Shown here piece after piece: positions 29,880-38,626 of a stretch of DNA of 64,000 bases. Positions within the stretch are counted from its first letter, which is position 1. Every line of letters starts with the position of its first letter. The position numbers were made by a program, and so were the translations under genes. Origin of the DNA: Pelobacter sp. (GTDB taxonomy: Bacteria > Desulfobacterota > Desulfuromonadia > Geobacterales > Pseudopelobacteraceae); NCBI GenBank assembly GCA_030824515.1, contig JAVBXN010000015.1, positions 62,001 to 126,000 on the forward strand, in the 5' to 3' direction. The notes under the pieces are model-generated. The model made no database searches. It had not been told where the DNA came from and saw nothing but the letters and a program-made list of their open reading frames with translations.

Positions 29880-30323
29880 CTACTTTGAAGCAGCAGTTCC
29901 CTTTTTTCTTCTGCCAGCCTGCATCTTTGCTCCCAGATTATTTTTGACAGCGTCAGCTTTTTTCTTTTCGGAATAGGATCTTGCCACAAGGGGCTGATTT
30001 GATGGGATTCCGAACTGCTTCCTGTATTCTTTGTCTGTCAGCTGATGTACCTGGCTTAGATGTCTTTTAAGGGTTGTGAAGCTCTTGTTGCAGATCAGGC
30101 AGATAACCTCGTCATCCTTGAAGACTTTCTTGAAATTGATTTTAACCGGTTTTACTTCTTCAATTGGAAGGTCTTGTGCAGGTTCCTGGATTGTACCGTC
30201 TTCGATAGCTTTAATCATGTTGCTGACCGCAACCATCTCCTTTTGTAGTTCATCTAGAGTCATCTCTTTTCTGGCCAGGCGTGCGGTTAAAACCTGTACT
30301 GTCAGTTCTGATAATGTTGCCAT
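29880..30323 (-). CDS. MucR/Ros-family zinc-finger transcriptional regulator
   Basis: The 147-residue protein has an N-terminal helical part (residues 1-45) and a prokaryotic zinc finger. The metal ligands are in VICLICNKSFTTLKRHLSQVH, followed by LTDKEYRKQFGIP, the hallmark of MucR/Ros. The C-terminus is strongly basic. In other bacteria members repress exopolysaccharide, motility or virulence genes. The nearest genes are the YjfB-like protein and the exported hybrid protein at 30739, both plausible targets, but that is inference. Confidence 0.9.
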   Translation of the reverse strand: MATLSELTVQVLTARLARKEMTLDELQKEMVAVSNMIKAIEDGTIQEPAQDLPIEEVKPVKINFKKVFKDDEVICLICNKSFTTLKRHLSQVHQLTDKEYRKQFGIPSNQPLVARSYSEKKKADAVKNNLGAKMQAGRRKKGTAASK

Positions 30324-30738
30324 TTTCTTGTTACCTCCACTTTTATTGAAACCAAGACAGTAAACATCATGGAATTGTTGTTTGAAACTTATATTTGTTT
30401 GTGTTTGTTAAATAAAAGTTCAAGTGCCTGCTTACTCTGTAATTAATATATCATGTTGAAGACGTAGTCAATGTTTGGCTAGCAGGCATAAAATAAATTA
30501 CTAAAATCAGTCTTATAATGCTGAATACATCAAGCTTCTTCCAGTGCATAATTAGAATGTACCCTGTGAATCCATACTCTTACGGTTGTTATATTGCGTG
30601 CCATCAGTTTTATGTTTGCGATTGATTAAATTAGTTTACAAAAATATTGCTGATTAGATATTTCTTTTGAAAAACAGGGCATTAATGGTATAGTTTGAAA
30701 CAGAAAACATGTCCTGATTGGTATAGGAGTCACCCGTT
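30324..30738. other. 415-base AT-rich intergenic region
   Basis: This stretch between the divergent MucR gene and the hybrid protein gene is clearly more AT-rich than its surroundings. I find no convincing ORF, RNA gene or repeat. It must hold both promoters; a GTATAGGAGT ribosome site lies just before the ATG at 30739. I could not identify a MucR operator with confidence. Confidence 0.5.
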
Positions 30739-32424
30739 ATGGTACAGCTGATAAAACGCCATATTGGACAGATCTTGTTGGACGGCCACTTCCTGTCAAA
30801 TAAAGATCTTGATCGTGCATTGGAAGAACAAAGGCGCACCAAGGAGCTGTTGGGGCAGGTGCTGGTCAGGATGGGAGTGCTCAGCGAGAGGGACGTCAAA
30901 GTTCCGCTTCAAGTACAGGAACATCTCTGTCATCTGGACGATGCTGTAAAGATTGCCGCTGGTGAAAGACAATTGCTCGGGGCTTTGCTGGTGCATTCGG
31001 GGCACATATCCGCAAAGCAGCTTGACCAGGCTATTGCCGAACAAAAGAGTAGCGGTGATAAACTTGGCGAGGTTTTCAAGCGCCTGGGGATGTTGACGGA
31101 ACAGCAACTTGCCGCGCTGCTGGACTTTCAGAAACACCAGAGTTCCGAGCCCAAGACCTCGGACAGTCCCCTCCGGCTCGGAGAACTGCTTGTTTCAACA
31201 GGCTACATCTCCCGAGATCAACTCGATGACGCTCTCTGCAAACAGTCCGTTTCTCATAAAAAGCTTGGAAAAGTGTTGGTGGAAGAGGGTTATGTTCGCC
31301 CCGGACTGGTAAAGTACGGTATGCATTTGCAGAAGATGCTGATTAATGCCGCGCTTGCCGCCATTCTTTCGCTTGGCATGAGCGGCACGGGGCAGGCTCT
31401 GGATGTTGCTCTGCAGTGGGATCCCAACACCGAAGCTGACCTGGCCGGTTACAAGGTGCATTACAGCTCCGGTTCCGCTGCGCTGAGTGACGGGACTACG
31501 ATTGATGTTCAAAATCATACTACTGCAACCATCACCGGACTTGATCCTGACAAATCATATAATTTCGCGGTAACTGCATACAATACATCCAATATTGAAG
31601 GCTCTTATTCCAATGTCATCACTGTTGACGAGCAACTTCCGCCAACGGTTGCCATATCCTCCCCCGCCGACACAATCAACGTGAACGGAACCGTCTTTGT
31701 AAATGTCAATGCCTCCGACAATGTTGGCGTCAGCAAGGTCGAGTATTACGTCAATAACCAGTTGGTAGCTACTAATGTGGCGGTCCCATATGTCTATTCG
31801 TGGGACACGACTCCTCTGGCGCCGGGAGCCTATACCTTGATGGCCAAGGCATATGATGCCGCCGGAAATGTCGGCCAATCCAGCACAGTCAGCGTTACCG
31901 TGGTCAAGGACACCACAGCCCCTTCTGTTTCATTGACATCTCCCGCAGTCGGCGCGGAAGTCAGCGGTACCGTGACAATCACGGCCGCTTCTTCTGACAA
32001 TGTAGGAGTAAGCAAGGTTGAATTTTATAATGACGGGGTGCTGCTGTATGCAGGAAACGAGGCCCCATACAGCTATAGCTGGGACACGACCAACGTGGCC
32101 AACGGTTCGCACACCTTGACTGCAAAGTCATATGATGCCGCGAATAATGTGGCCACTACAAGCGCCTACGCTGTGACCGTGAACAATCTGGCAACAGCTT
32201 CAGCACCCGATGGCAACATCAATGGCATAGGCGGTGTGGATATAGCGGACGCTCTGCTGTCGCTTCAGATCGCAGTGGGTAAACTTACTCCCACTGCTAG
32301 CCAGCTTGCCCATGGGGATGTGGCGCCGATTGTAAACGGAAAGTCGCAGCCTGACGGGAAGATAGATGTTTCGGATGTGATCGTGATCCTCAACAAAGTG
32401 ATGGGTGGTACTACCGGCCTTTGA
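30739..32424 (+). CDS. Three MshEN-like repeats fused to exported FN3/Ig/dockerin-like protein
   Basis: The 561-residue chain has two unlike halves. Residues 1-190 contain three repeats of the T2SSE N-terminal/MshEN type (GQILLDGHFLSNKDLDRAL, LLGALLVHSGHISAKQLDQA, RLGELLVSTGYISRDQLDDA), a fold that can bind cyclic di-GMP. Residues 195-220 then look like a signal peptide or anchor (MLINAALAAILSLGMSGTGQA). After it come a fibronectin type III domain (~225-295), two Ig-like domains of about 90 residues each with DNVGVSKVEYY and DNVGVSKVEFY, and a dockerin-like pair of Ca-binding loops (INGIGGVDIADALLSL, PDGKIDVSDVIVIL). An ATG at 31321 could start the secreted half alone, but I see no good ribosome site there. 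How the halves are sorted is unclear. Confidence 0.82.
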   Translation: MVQLIKRHIGQILLDGHFLSNKDLDRALEEQRRTKELLGQVLVRMGVLSERDVKVPLQVQEHLCHLDDAVKIAAGERQLLGALLVHSGHISAKQLDQAIAEQKSSGDKLGEVFKRLGMLTEQQLAALLDFQKHQSSEPKTSDSPLRLGELLVSTGYISRDQLDDALCKQSVSHKKLGKVLVEEGYVRPGLVKYGMHLQKMLINAALAAILSLGMSGTGQALDVALQWDPNTEADLAGYKVHYSSGSAALSDGTTIDVQNHTTATITGLDPDKSYNFAVTAYNTSNIEGSYSNVITVDEQLPPTVAISSPADTINVNGTVFVNVNASDNVGVSKVEYYVNNQLVATNVAVPYVYSWDTTPLAPGAYTLMAKAYDAAGNVGQSSTVSVTVVKDTTAPSVSLTSPAVGAEVSGTVTITAASSDNVGVSKVEFYNDGVLLYAGNEAPYSYSWDTTNVANGSHTLTAKSYDAANNVATTSAYAVTVNNLATASAPDGNINGIGGVDIADALLSLQIAVGKLTPTASQLAHGDVAPIVNGKSQPDGKIDVSDVIVILNKVMGGTTGL

Positions 32425-32541
32425 AAATCACCGGCGGTGTATTAAGCTGACTCCTGCAGGGCGGCGCGTGTTTATGCCGTCTTTGCTTTTTGCAACCGCC
32501 GGGTTTGTGAGCATTTCAATCATGGTTAAAGGCCCGAACCG

Positions 32542-34542
32542 TTACTGACTCTCCTGCCCGTGGCATACGGGTAAACGCACCGTAAATAGTGAACCTGCAC
32601 CGACTTTGCTCTTGACGCTGATCTCGCCTCCCAGCCGTTTTACAATATTGTAGGTCAGCGCCAGTCCCAGTCCGGTGCCTTTGCCCGGTTCCTTGGTAGT
32701 GAAAAACGGATCCCAAATCCGGTCGATCACATCCTGGGCGATACCGCAACCGGTATCGCGGACCTGTATGTAAACTGCTTGTTCGTCGACGGAGTGTTTA
32801 GTTGTAATCTCAACCAGACCTTTGTCCGTGATTGAATGACAGGCATTTATCAACAGGTTCATGCAGATCTGACGAAGTTCGGAAGGATCACATGGGATAA
32901 GCGGTATGTTTTCCAGCAGTTTTGTCACCACCTCGATGTTTCCGTAGTTCGACTGATGCTGCAGAAGTTCCAGAATCTCCAGCAGTATTCCGTTGATTTC
33001 GGCTCTGCCAACGATGCCGTTGGACTTTCTTCCAAAATTCAGCAGGCTGCCGATAATCCTCTTGCACTGGTATGACTCGCGTACGATGACCTCAAGGTAT
33101 TTGGGAAAAACATCCAGCAGCCTGTTCTCGTGCAGAGCCGGCTCATCGCTGAAACGGCGCAGCAGTGCTTCGGCATAACCCGCCACCGAGGTCAGCGGAT
33201 TATTGATCTCGTGGGCCACGCCGGTGGCCAGCACCCCGATGCTGGACATCTTGTCGGTCTGGATCAGCTGCAGTTCCTGCAATCTCTTAAGTGTCACATC
33301 CCTGAAGAAGACCAGCGCCCTGGTCTTCTCCCCCAACGCGTCATGTATCGGATTGGCCGTAACGTCGATATAGCGGATCTTGTTGCCATGCTGTGGCGAG
33401 ACCAGTGACGTTTCCACCCGTTCACCGCGCAAGGCCAGTTCCACCGGACAGCTGTCCGGCGATTCCGCCAGTTCCGGATGGAAAATATCCCGGCAACTCC
33501 GCCCTGAAAGTATCTTTTCCGGGAAGAATTGCGGGCAGATGTGGTTGAAATTCTGGATTAATCCGTTGTGGTCAAAGACGATGACGCCATCGTTGACCGA
33601 ATCGAATATGGTTTGCAACTCGTTTTTCTTGTTTCGCAGCCTGACCTCGGAGCGTTTGCGATCGGTTATGTCCTGGGTAGTGCCGTATAGTCTGACAACC
33701 TGCCTGGCGATATTGACGGAAGGTTCGACTATCGTATAGACCCATTTGGTCGTTCCGTCTCTCAGCAACAGGCGATGTTCGATTTCATAGCTGTTGCCAA
33801 GTTCAGCGCCCAGGCGAAGATGCGCCATGACCGACTCCATATCTTCCGGATGAATCAGGCTTGCGAAGGTTTCCTGTGTCGCTTCTTCGCGGGTCAGGCG
33901 CATGATGCGAAGCAGTTCGTCCGATACTCGCAATTCACCGGTTAACAGGTCCGAACGCCACGAGCCGACATGTGACATGGATTGGGCTTTGGACAGATTG
34001 TATTCACTCTCCCGAAGTGCCACGTCCGCCAGTTTGCGTTGCGTAATGTCCACCAGGGCAGCATAACACTCGTCACCGGTTTCACCCGCCATGCCCTCGA
34101 TGCGCACAAAAATAGACCGGTTGTCGTTTCTTGACAGTTTCAGCCTGCAGGTCATTTTGTCATGGCTGGCAAAGACTGTACGTAAAAACTCGGCAAAAGG
34201 CTGACGGTCCTTCTCGGCCACGAAGTTTTCAAAGTTGCTGTTGATCAGCAGCGGTCGGTCGATTCCCAGCAGGCTTGCTCCGGTCAGGTTGACGGTGCGG
34301 ATGCCTCCATCACGATCGAAAGTGAAGTATCCAACCGGGGCAAAGTCGTAAAGCAATGCGTATTTATTCCGTGATGCCTCCAACTCCGAGTTGGCGAGTC
34401 GCAACTCTTCGATCTGAAGTTCCAGTTCGTTTTGTCGGACGCGGGCATTTCTCAGGAGTTTGGAAGTGTTCACTATTGTGTTGTGAGGCTCCGGGTTCTC
34501 CTTGGTGGGAATATGTGGTTTGTCAGCGGGAATACTTTTCAC
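32542..34542 (-). CDS. Triple-PAS sensor histidine kinase
   Basis: The GTG start at 34542 overlaps the stop of the dehydrogenase gene by four bases (GTGA). The 666 residues hold PAS domains at about 55-170, 185-305 and 318-430. HisKA ([20 protein letters not shown]) and HATPase ([27 protein letters not shown]) follow. The third PAS has a cysteine set ([24 protein letters not shown]) shared with the kinase at 42397, so the two are paralogues. There are no membrane segments, so it senses inside the cell, perhaps redox or a metabolite. The sigma-54 regulator at 41027 is a possible partner. Confidence 0.9.
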   Translation of the reverse strand: MKSIPADKPHIPTKENPEPHNTIVNTSKLLRNARVRQNELELQIEELRLANSELEASRNKYALLYDFAPVGYFTFDRDGGIRTVNLTGASLLGIDRPLLINSNFENFVAEKDRQPFAEFLRTVFASHDKMTCRLKLSRNDNRSIFVRIEGMAGETGDECYAALVDITQRKLADVALRESEYNLSKAQSMSHVGSWRSDLLTGELRVSDELLRIMRLTREEATQETFASLIHPEDMESVMAHLRLGAELGNSYEIEHRLLLRDGTTKWVYTIVEPSVNIARQVVRLYGTTQDITDRKRSEVRLRNKKNELQTIFDSVNDGVIVFDHNGLIQNFNHICPQFFPEKILSGRSCRDIFHPELAESPDSCPVELALRGERVETSLVSPQHGNKIRYIDVTANPIHDALGEKTRALVFFRDVTLKRLQELQLIQTDKMSSIGVLATGVAHEINNPLTSVAGYAEALLRRFSDEPALHENRLLDVFPKYLEVIVRESYQCKRIIGSLLNFGRKSNGIVGRAEINGILLEILELLQHQSNYGNIEVVTKLLENIPLIPCDPSELRQICMNLLINACHSITDKGLVEITTKHSVDEQAVYIQVRDTGCGIAQDVIDRIWDPFFTTKEPGKGTGLGLALTYNIVKRLGGEISVKSKVGAGSLFTVRLPVCHGQESQ

Positions 34543-35648
34543 CTGATAGCCTTTATATAATTCACTCCGAGGGCATCAGCGGTCAGGATGGCTGCTTCCA
34601 CCATATCTGCGGTAACCTGAAACCAGGTTGAATGAATGGTTTCGCCTTCGGCGATAGTCGCTTCCGCCACTTGTCTGATATCGCCCGGCGATGGGTCGAT
34701 TATGTCCAGGTCTTGCAGGCAGAGCGGCAGTCCAACGCTGAAGCAGAAATCCTGGACTTCCCTGATGGCACTTTTGGGACGGCCTTCCAGGACGAGCTGG
34801 GCAATGACTCCAAAGGCAACTTTTTCGCCATGGAGTCTGTTCTTTGTGGATGCCAGCGCAGTCAATCCATTATGAATCGAATGTGCCCCTGCGTGGCCGC
34901 CATTTTCCGAACTCAGGCCACTCAACAGCGTATTCGCTTCTACAATCGCTTCAACAGCTGGTGTAACTACTTTTCTTTCGACGGCCAGCTTTGCCTGTAG
35001 GCCTGATTCAAGCAATGTTTCATAGCAGAGCCGTGCCAGTGCCCTAGTCGCCAATGTGGGAAGAACTCCCCCTGTAAGCGGATTTGGTTTTCCGCTTCGG
35101 AAACAGGTGTCGGATTCCCAGAATGTGGCTAAAGCATCACCCATGCCGGCTACAAGGAACCTGGCCGGCGATTGTGCCACCAAAGTAGTATCAACCAGAA
35201 CACAATCCGGGTTTTTTCGCAGAAACAGGTAACGTTCAAATACTCCCGCCTCTGTGTAAATTACCGACAGAGCCGAGCAGGGTGCATCGGTCGAGATAAC
35301 GGTCGGTATGACAATAACCGGCACTTTCATTTCATGCGAAACCGCCTTGCCGGCGTCGATTGATGCGCCTCCACCCAGAGCAATGATCATGTCGGCCCTG
35401 TTTGCCGCCGCAATTCCGGTAAGCCGCCTGATCTCCAGTTGGGATGAGACACCTTGAAAGCATTCCTGATAACAGGGTATTTCTTTTTCTGCGAGACTTG
35501 ACCGTATTTCCTCACCGCACAGTGTCAGAGCGGTCTTCCCTCCGATAACCAGCGCGCACGTTCCGATTCGCGACGCGTGCAAACCGATCTCTCTGATGGC
35601 GCCGGCCCCCTGAACATAACGACCCGGCGAAAGCAGCATCCTGCTCAT
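34539..35648 (-). CDS. GldA-family glycerol/polyol dehydrogenase
   Basis: The 369-residue protein has the NAD-binding motif IIALGGGASIDAGKAV. Metal ligands fit GldA: Asp in VAGMGDALATFWES and His in ENGGHAGAHSIHNGL and LHGEKVAFG. The family oxidises glycerol or related diols with NAD and zinc. AAAGGGGG lies upstream of the ATG. The gene follows the 55-residue mycofactocin-like peptide gene by 30 bases and overlaps a kinase gene. The substrate is not known; a role tied to the peptide is inference. Confidence 0.87.
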   Translation of the reverse strand: MSRMLLSPGRYVQGAGAIREIGLHASRIGTCALVIGGKTALTLCGEEIRSSLAEKEIPCYQECFQGVSSQLEIRRLTGIAAANRADMIIALGGGASIDAGKAVSHEMKVPVIVIPTVISTDAPCSALSVIYTEAGVFERYLFLRKNPDCVLVDTTLVAQSPARFLVAGMGDALATFWESDTCFRSGKPNPLTGGVLPTLATRALARLCYETLLESGLQAKLAVERKVVTPAVEAIVEANTLLSGLSSENGGHAGAHSIHNGLTALASTKNRLHGEKVAFGVIAQLVLEGRPKSAIREVQDFCFSVGLPLCLQDLDIIDPSPGDIRQVAEATIAEGETIHSTWFQVTADMVEAAILTADALGVNYIKAIR

Positions 35649-35678
35649 GGAATCCCCCTTTCGGCTTTACCCGAATCC

Positions 35679-35846
35679 TCAGTAGCCACCGCAGATGCCG
35701 TCCATCGGTACCTGCTTGACGGGTATCTGCGGCACGTTATCTTCTTCCTTGGTCTCGTCCGGTTTATCAGGTCCCTTGCCAGGTTCGGGGGACTTCCGCG
35801 TCTCAGGCTTTTCTTCAATCCGATTGAATTCGTTTGGTTCTGTCAT
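35679..35846 (-). CDS. Mycofactocin precursor-like peptide (MftA-like), 55 residues
   Basis: The ATG at 35846 has GGGAGAGAGA upstream. The product starts MTEPNEFNRIEEKPETRK, has a highly charged Lys/Glu/Pro/Asp middle, and ends QIPVKQVPMDGICGGY followed by TGA. The end closely matches the conserved IDGMCGVY terminus of mycofactocin precursors, which the radical-SAM enzyme MftC and chaperone MftB modify on the last Val-Tyr. Here Gly replaces that Val, so the chemistry, if any, must differ or use another residue. No mftB, mftC or mftE lies in the window. Neighbours are a Cys-rich protein upstream and a GldA-family dehydrogenase 30 bases downstream, with a methanol dehydrogenase-like enzyme 3 kb away. 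A chance match cannot be excluded, but position, ribosome site and Cys-Gly-X-Tyr end all agree. Confidence 0.68.
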   Translation of the reverse strand: MTEPNEFNRIEEKPETRKSPEPGKGPDKPDETKEEDNVPQIPVKQVPMDGICGGY

Positions 35847-35885
35847 GATGTCTCTCTCCCGTTTTGAAAGACGGAGTATCTGGGC

Positions 35886-36122
35886 TTAACCAGAGTGCGG
35901 TTTGCCGACCTCTTCTAACCCAACTGTCCCATGTCCGCCTTCCACATTGGGGGCTGCATCTCCCAAATGGGCGGCACACAGGTTTTTTGAGCTGTTTGCC
36001 CTGGCGCCGCATTGTTTGCATTCGACCGTGGGATTATCTGAAAGGCTTGCGATGCAATCATCGAGCCCCTGCCTTTTGAGGGCGCACATATGCATCTGGT
36101 GGTTTTTACTGTCGCAACTCAT
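35886..36122 (-). CDS. Small Cys-rich (CxxC) protein of unknown function
   Basis: AAGGAG lies 6 bases before the ATG. The 78-residue protein contains seven-residue-spaced and CxxC cysteines (SCDSKNHQMHMCALKRQG, VECKQCGARANSSKNLCAA), the pattern of a small zinc-binding or rubredoxin-like knuckle. The family is unnamed to me. It lies 39 bases after the VWA gene and 39 bases before the mycofactocin-like peptide gene, so it is probably in the same operon. It could be a metal or peptide chaperone, but that is speculation. Confidence 0.7.
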   Translation of the reverse strand: MSCDSKNHQMHMCALKRQGLDDCIASLSDNPTVECKQCGARANSSKNLCAAHLGDAAPNVEGGHGTVGLEEVGKPHSG

Positions 36123-36161
36123 TAGTACTCCTTCTGTGTTGATTATGATTGTTTATGTCCA

Positions 36162-37568
36162 TTACCAGTGACTGCGGCCGGAGGGTTCAAAAACCGCTTC
36201 GCCGCCACCGCTTGAACCACGGGTATAATAATCCTTGGAATCGTAGACTTCGGCCGCTTTGGCTTCCCGCAGGCGTTTTTTATCAATCGGATGGGCATGG
36301 TCGGCATATATGTCGCGCAGCAAGTCCTCAACGACCAAGCTGAGGTCCTCTACCGTTTTCACAACTTCCACCCTGTCGCAATATGAGCCGTATATATCCA
36401 TCAGGCAGTCGCCGCGTTTCCAGGTGTCGCGTTCCTCCGGTGTCAGCCACAACATGTAGCGGGCCTTCTCGCGGATTTCGTCAAGAACCCAGTCATTGGC
36501 CTCGTCGTAGTTGTTACGTGCGTCTCCCAGGATGATGAAGGCCGGTCTGCCGCGCAGGTTTTCCAGGTATCTCTTCTTGAAGGCCAGGAAAACCTGACCG
36601 AAACTGCTGTTGGCATCGAGATCGACGATGTCGCCCTTGTCGATGGTTTCCATCAGGTCGTTGACAGGCATATTGGCCAGCATTTCGGTGATTTCCGCCA
36701 CCTCGCGGTTGAAGATGAAACTGCGTACATCCAGCATCTGATTGTGCAGTGTGTGCAAAAGCAACAGCATGAATCGCGAGGCGTGACTCACTGAAAAGCT
36801 GACGTCGCAGAGAACCACCAACCTGGGCTTTTCCCGGCGTTTACGGCGCAGCGCCACCTGGAACGGGACCATGTCGTGGCGGTAATTTTTCTGGATAGTT
36901 TTGATCACATGCAACTTGCCGCGATTCTGGTTGTTCTTCATCCGCTTCATGTCTTTACGCAGGCGCATCATCATGCGTGAAACCACATCCTGCATGGCGA
37001 TCTGCTCTTCATGGGTAAAGGTGATGCCCATCGGGGCGCTGTTGCTTTTGTTGAGTTCGATCGTGAGCGGGTTCTGGGTGTAACGCCGAGTCGGCCGCGG
37101 CGCTTTAGCCTTGCCGCGATAACCCTTCATCTGAACTACAATTTCATTGCCGTCCGAATCGTCGGGATCGATTTCGGTCAGGCTTTTCAAGTCCTGCAGA
37201 TCCTCCGGATTTATATCGCTGTCAAGCTTGAGCAGGGGGCCCTGCTCGTCGTGGTCGTCGTCCTGGCGCTGGTTCAGGTAATTGAATTCCCCCTCCATGT
37301 CGATCAGGGCGGCATCCATCAGTTCCGGAACATTCATTTCCGGGTCGAAAAACTTGTAGCGGCTAAAATATCGGTTAAATACCTCGTTGAATACCGGGAT
37401 GTCATTGACATTCTTCACCAGTGTCAGGCGCAGCAGTTGCCGTGACGACCTGCGCCCCGTCATTCCGCAGAGCCCCAGCGCCTGAACCGCGTCCAGGCTT
37501 TCGCCGGGAGAGACGCGGATGCCGCTTTCACGAAGAGCGGCTACGAAGCCTGCAATAATCCTTTCCAT
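36162..37568 (-). CDS. VWA-domain (CoxE-like) protein, MoxR partner
   Basis: The 468-residue protein has a CoxE-like N-terminal helical part, an acidic stretch at about 100-140 and a von Willebrand A domain from about 250. The MIDAS motif is CDVSFSVS. The LVVLCD and FIILGDARNNYDEAN strands fit the family. VWA proteins work with MoxR AAA ATPases to insert metals or mature enzymes such as CO dehydrogenase and methanol dehydrogenase. Its stop-to-start gap with the MoxR gene is only 2 bases. Its likely client is a nearby dehydrogenase or the peptide system, which is inference. Confidence 0.87.
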   Translation of the reverse strand: MERIIAGFVAALRESGIRVSPGESLDAVQALGLCGMTGRRSSRQLLRLTLVKNVNDIPVFNEVFNRYFSRYKFFDPEMNVPELMDAALIDMEGEFNYLNQRQDDDHDEQGPLLKLDSDINPEDLQDLKSLTEIDPDDSDGNEIVVQMKGYRGKAKAPRPTRRYTQNPLTIELNKSNSAPMGITFTHEEQIAMQDVVSRMMMRLRKDMKRMKNNQNRGKLHVIKTIQKNYRHDMVPFQVALRRKRREKPRLVVLCDVSFSVSHASRFMLLLLHTLHNQMLDVRSFIFNREVAEITEMLANMPVNDLMETIDKGDIVDLDANSSFGQVFLAFKKRYLENLRGRPAFIILGDARNNYDEANDWVLDEIREKARYMLWLTPEERDTWKRGDCLMDIYGSYCDRVEVVKTVEDLSLVVEDLLRDIYADHAHPIDKKRLREAKAAEVYDSKDYYTRGSSGGGEAVFEPSGRSHW

Positions 37569-37570
37569 GG

Positions 37571-38473
37571 CTAACTCAATTCCTGCACGGCCAGATCATT
37601 TACCTTCTGCAGATCGGTCTGGTGCTTGGCGATCACGCCGACGGTATTGGCGACAACCTCGGGTGTAAGCTGGGACTCTTTCAGGATTGACAGCACCTGT
37701 GCCCAATCCAGGGTTTCGGAAACACTGGGGGGCTTGCGCAGGTTCAGTTCGCGGGCTTTGCGCAGGAACTCCACCATCTGACGCGCCAGGGTGTCGCAAA
37801 TTTCAGGGAACTTTATCCTGACGATTGCCACTTCCCGTTCCAGGTCCGGATAGCCGATGTACAGATACAGGCAGCGTCGGCGCAACGCGTCGGAGATCAT
37901 CCGTGTGCCGTTGCTGGTTAGTATGGTCAGCGGTTTTCTTTTTGCCTCGATTACCCCCAATTCAGGAATCGAAACCTGAAAGTCGCTCAGACACTCCAGC
38001 AGCAGCGCCTCGAATTCGTCATCGGAACGGTCGATTTCGTCGATCAGCAATAGTGAACGTTTTTCCGAGAGAAAGCTGCGCAGGATCGGTCGTTGTACCA
38101 GAAAATTCCTGGAAAAAAACAGGCTCTCCTCGGCGGATAGACGCTCGACGGCTTCCCGCAGGTCGGCTGACACCGAGAGGTAATTGTCAAGCTGTGTACG
38201 CAAGAGTTGGGTGTAGAGCAGTTGCTTGCCGTACTCCCAGTCATAGAGTGCCTTGCCCTCGTCGATCCCTTCGTAGCACTGCAGGCGTACCAAGGGGAAA
38301 TCCAACGCGGAGGAGAGTGCCTTGGCCAGACCGGTTTTTCCCACGCCGGGAGGGCCTTCGATCAGGATCGGTTTTTCCATGCGGAGGGCCAGAAAAACTG
38401 CAGTGGCGATGGCGTCATCGGCGATGTAACCACCTGTTTTGAGAAAGTCCTTAACCCCTTGTTCGGTAATCAT
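37571..38473 (-). CDS. MoxR-family AAA ATPase
   Basis: I start at the ATG at 38473 (GAGG upstream, 300 residues); an open frame reaches 38539 but lacks a ribosome site. Walker A is EGPPGVGKTGLAKAL near residue 40, Walker B is LLLIDEIDRSDDEFEALL, and sensor 1 lies in TILTSNGTR. MoxR ATPases remodel or load cofactors into partner proteins together with VWA proteins, and such a gene follows directly. The pair lies between a methanol dehydrogenase-like gene and the mycofactocin-like peptide. Confidence 0.92.
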   Translation of the reverse strand: MITEQGVKDFLKTGGYIADDAIATAVFLALRMEKPILIEGPPGVGKTGLAKALSSALDFPLVRLQCYEGIDEGKALYDWEYGKQLLYTQLLRTQLDNYLSVSADLREAVERLSAEESLFFSRNFLVQRPILRSFLSEKRSLLLIDEIDRSDDEFEALLLECLSDFQVSIPELGVIEAKRKPLTILTSNGTRMISDALRRRCLYLYIGYPDLEREVAIVRIKFPEICDTLARQMVEFLRKARELNLRKPPSVSETLDWAQVLSILKESQLTPEVVANTVGVIAKHQTDLQKVNDLAVQELS

Positions 38474-38534
38474 AATGGCCTCGTGTCGTTGGATTTTACG
38501 GAACTGACTGTATAGAAAAAATGCATTTGAGTTC

Positions 38535-38588
38535 AACAAAATAGCCGCTGGACCCGGTTAGGGGCATCTACCCTTCGGGACCAGCGGC
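38535..38588 (-). terminator. Terminator after the minus-strand alcohol dehydrogenase
   Basis: On the minus strand GCCGCTGG (38588-38581) pairs with CCAGCGGC (38551-38544), with extra CCCG/CGGG pairing inside, and TATTTTGTTG follows. It separates the alcohol dehydrogenase unit from the MoxR operon, which then needs its own promoter or read-through. Confidence 0.75.
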
Positions 38589-38626
38589 ATAACATTACAT
38601 AGGCACACAACGAATCAAAAATATAA

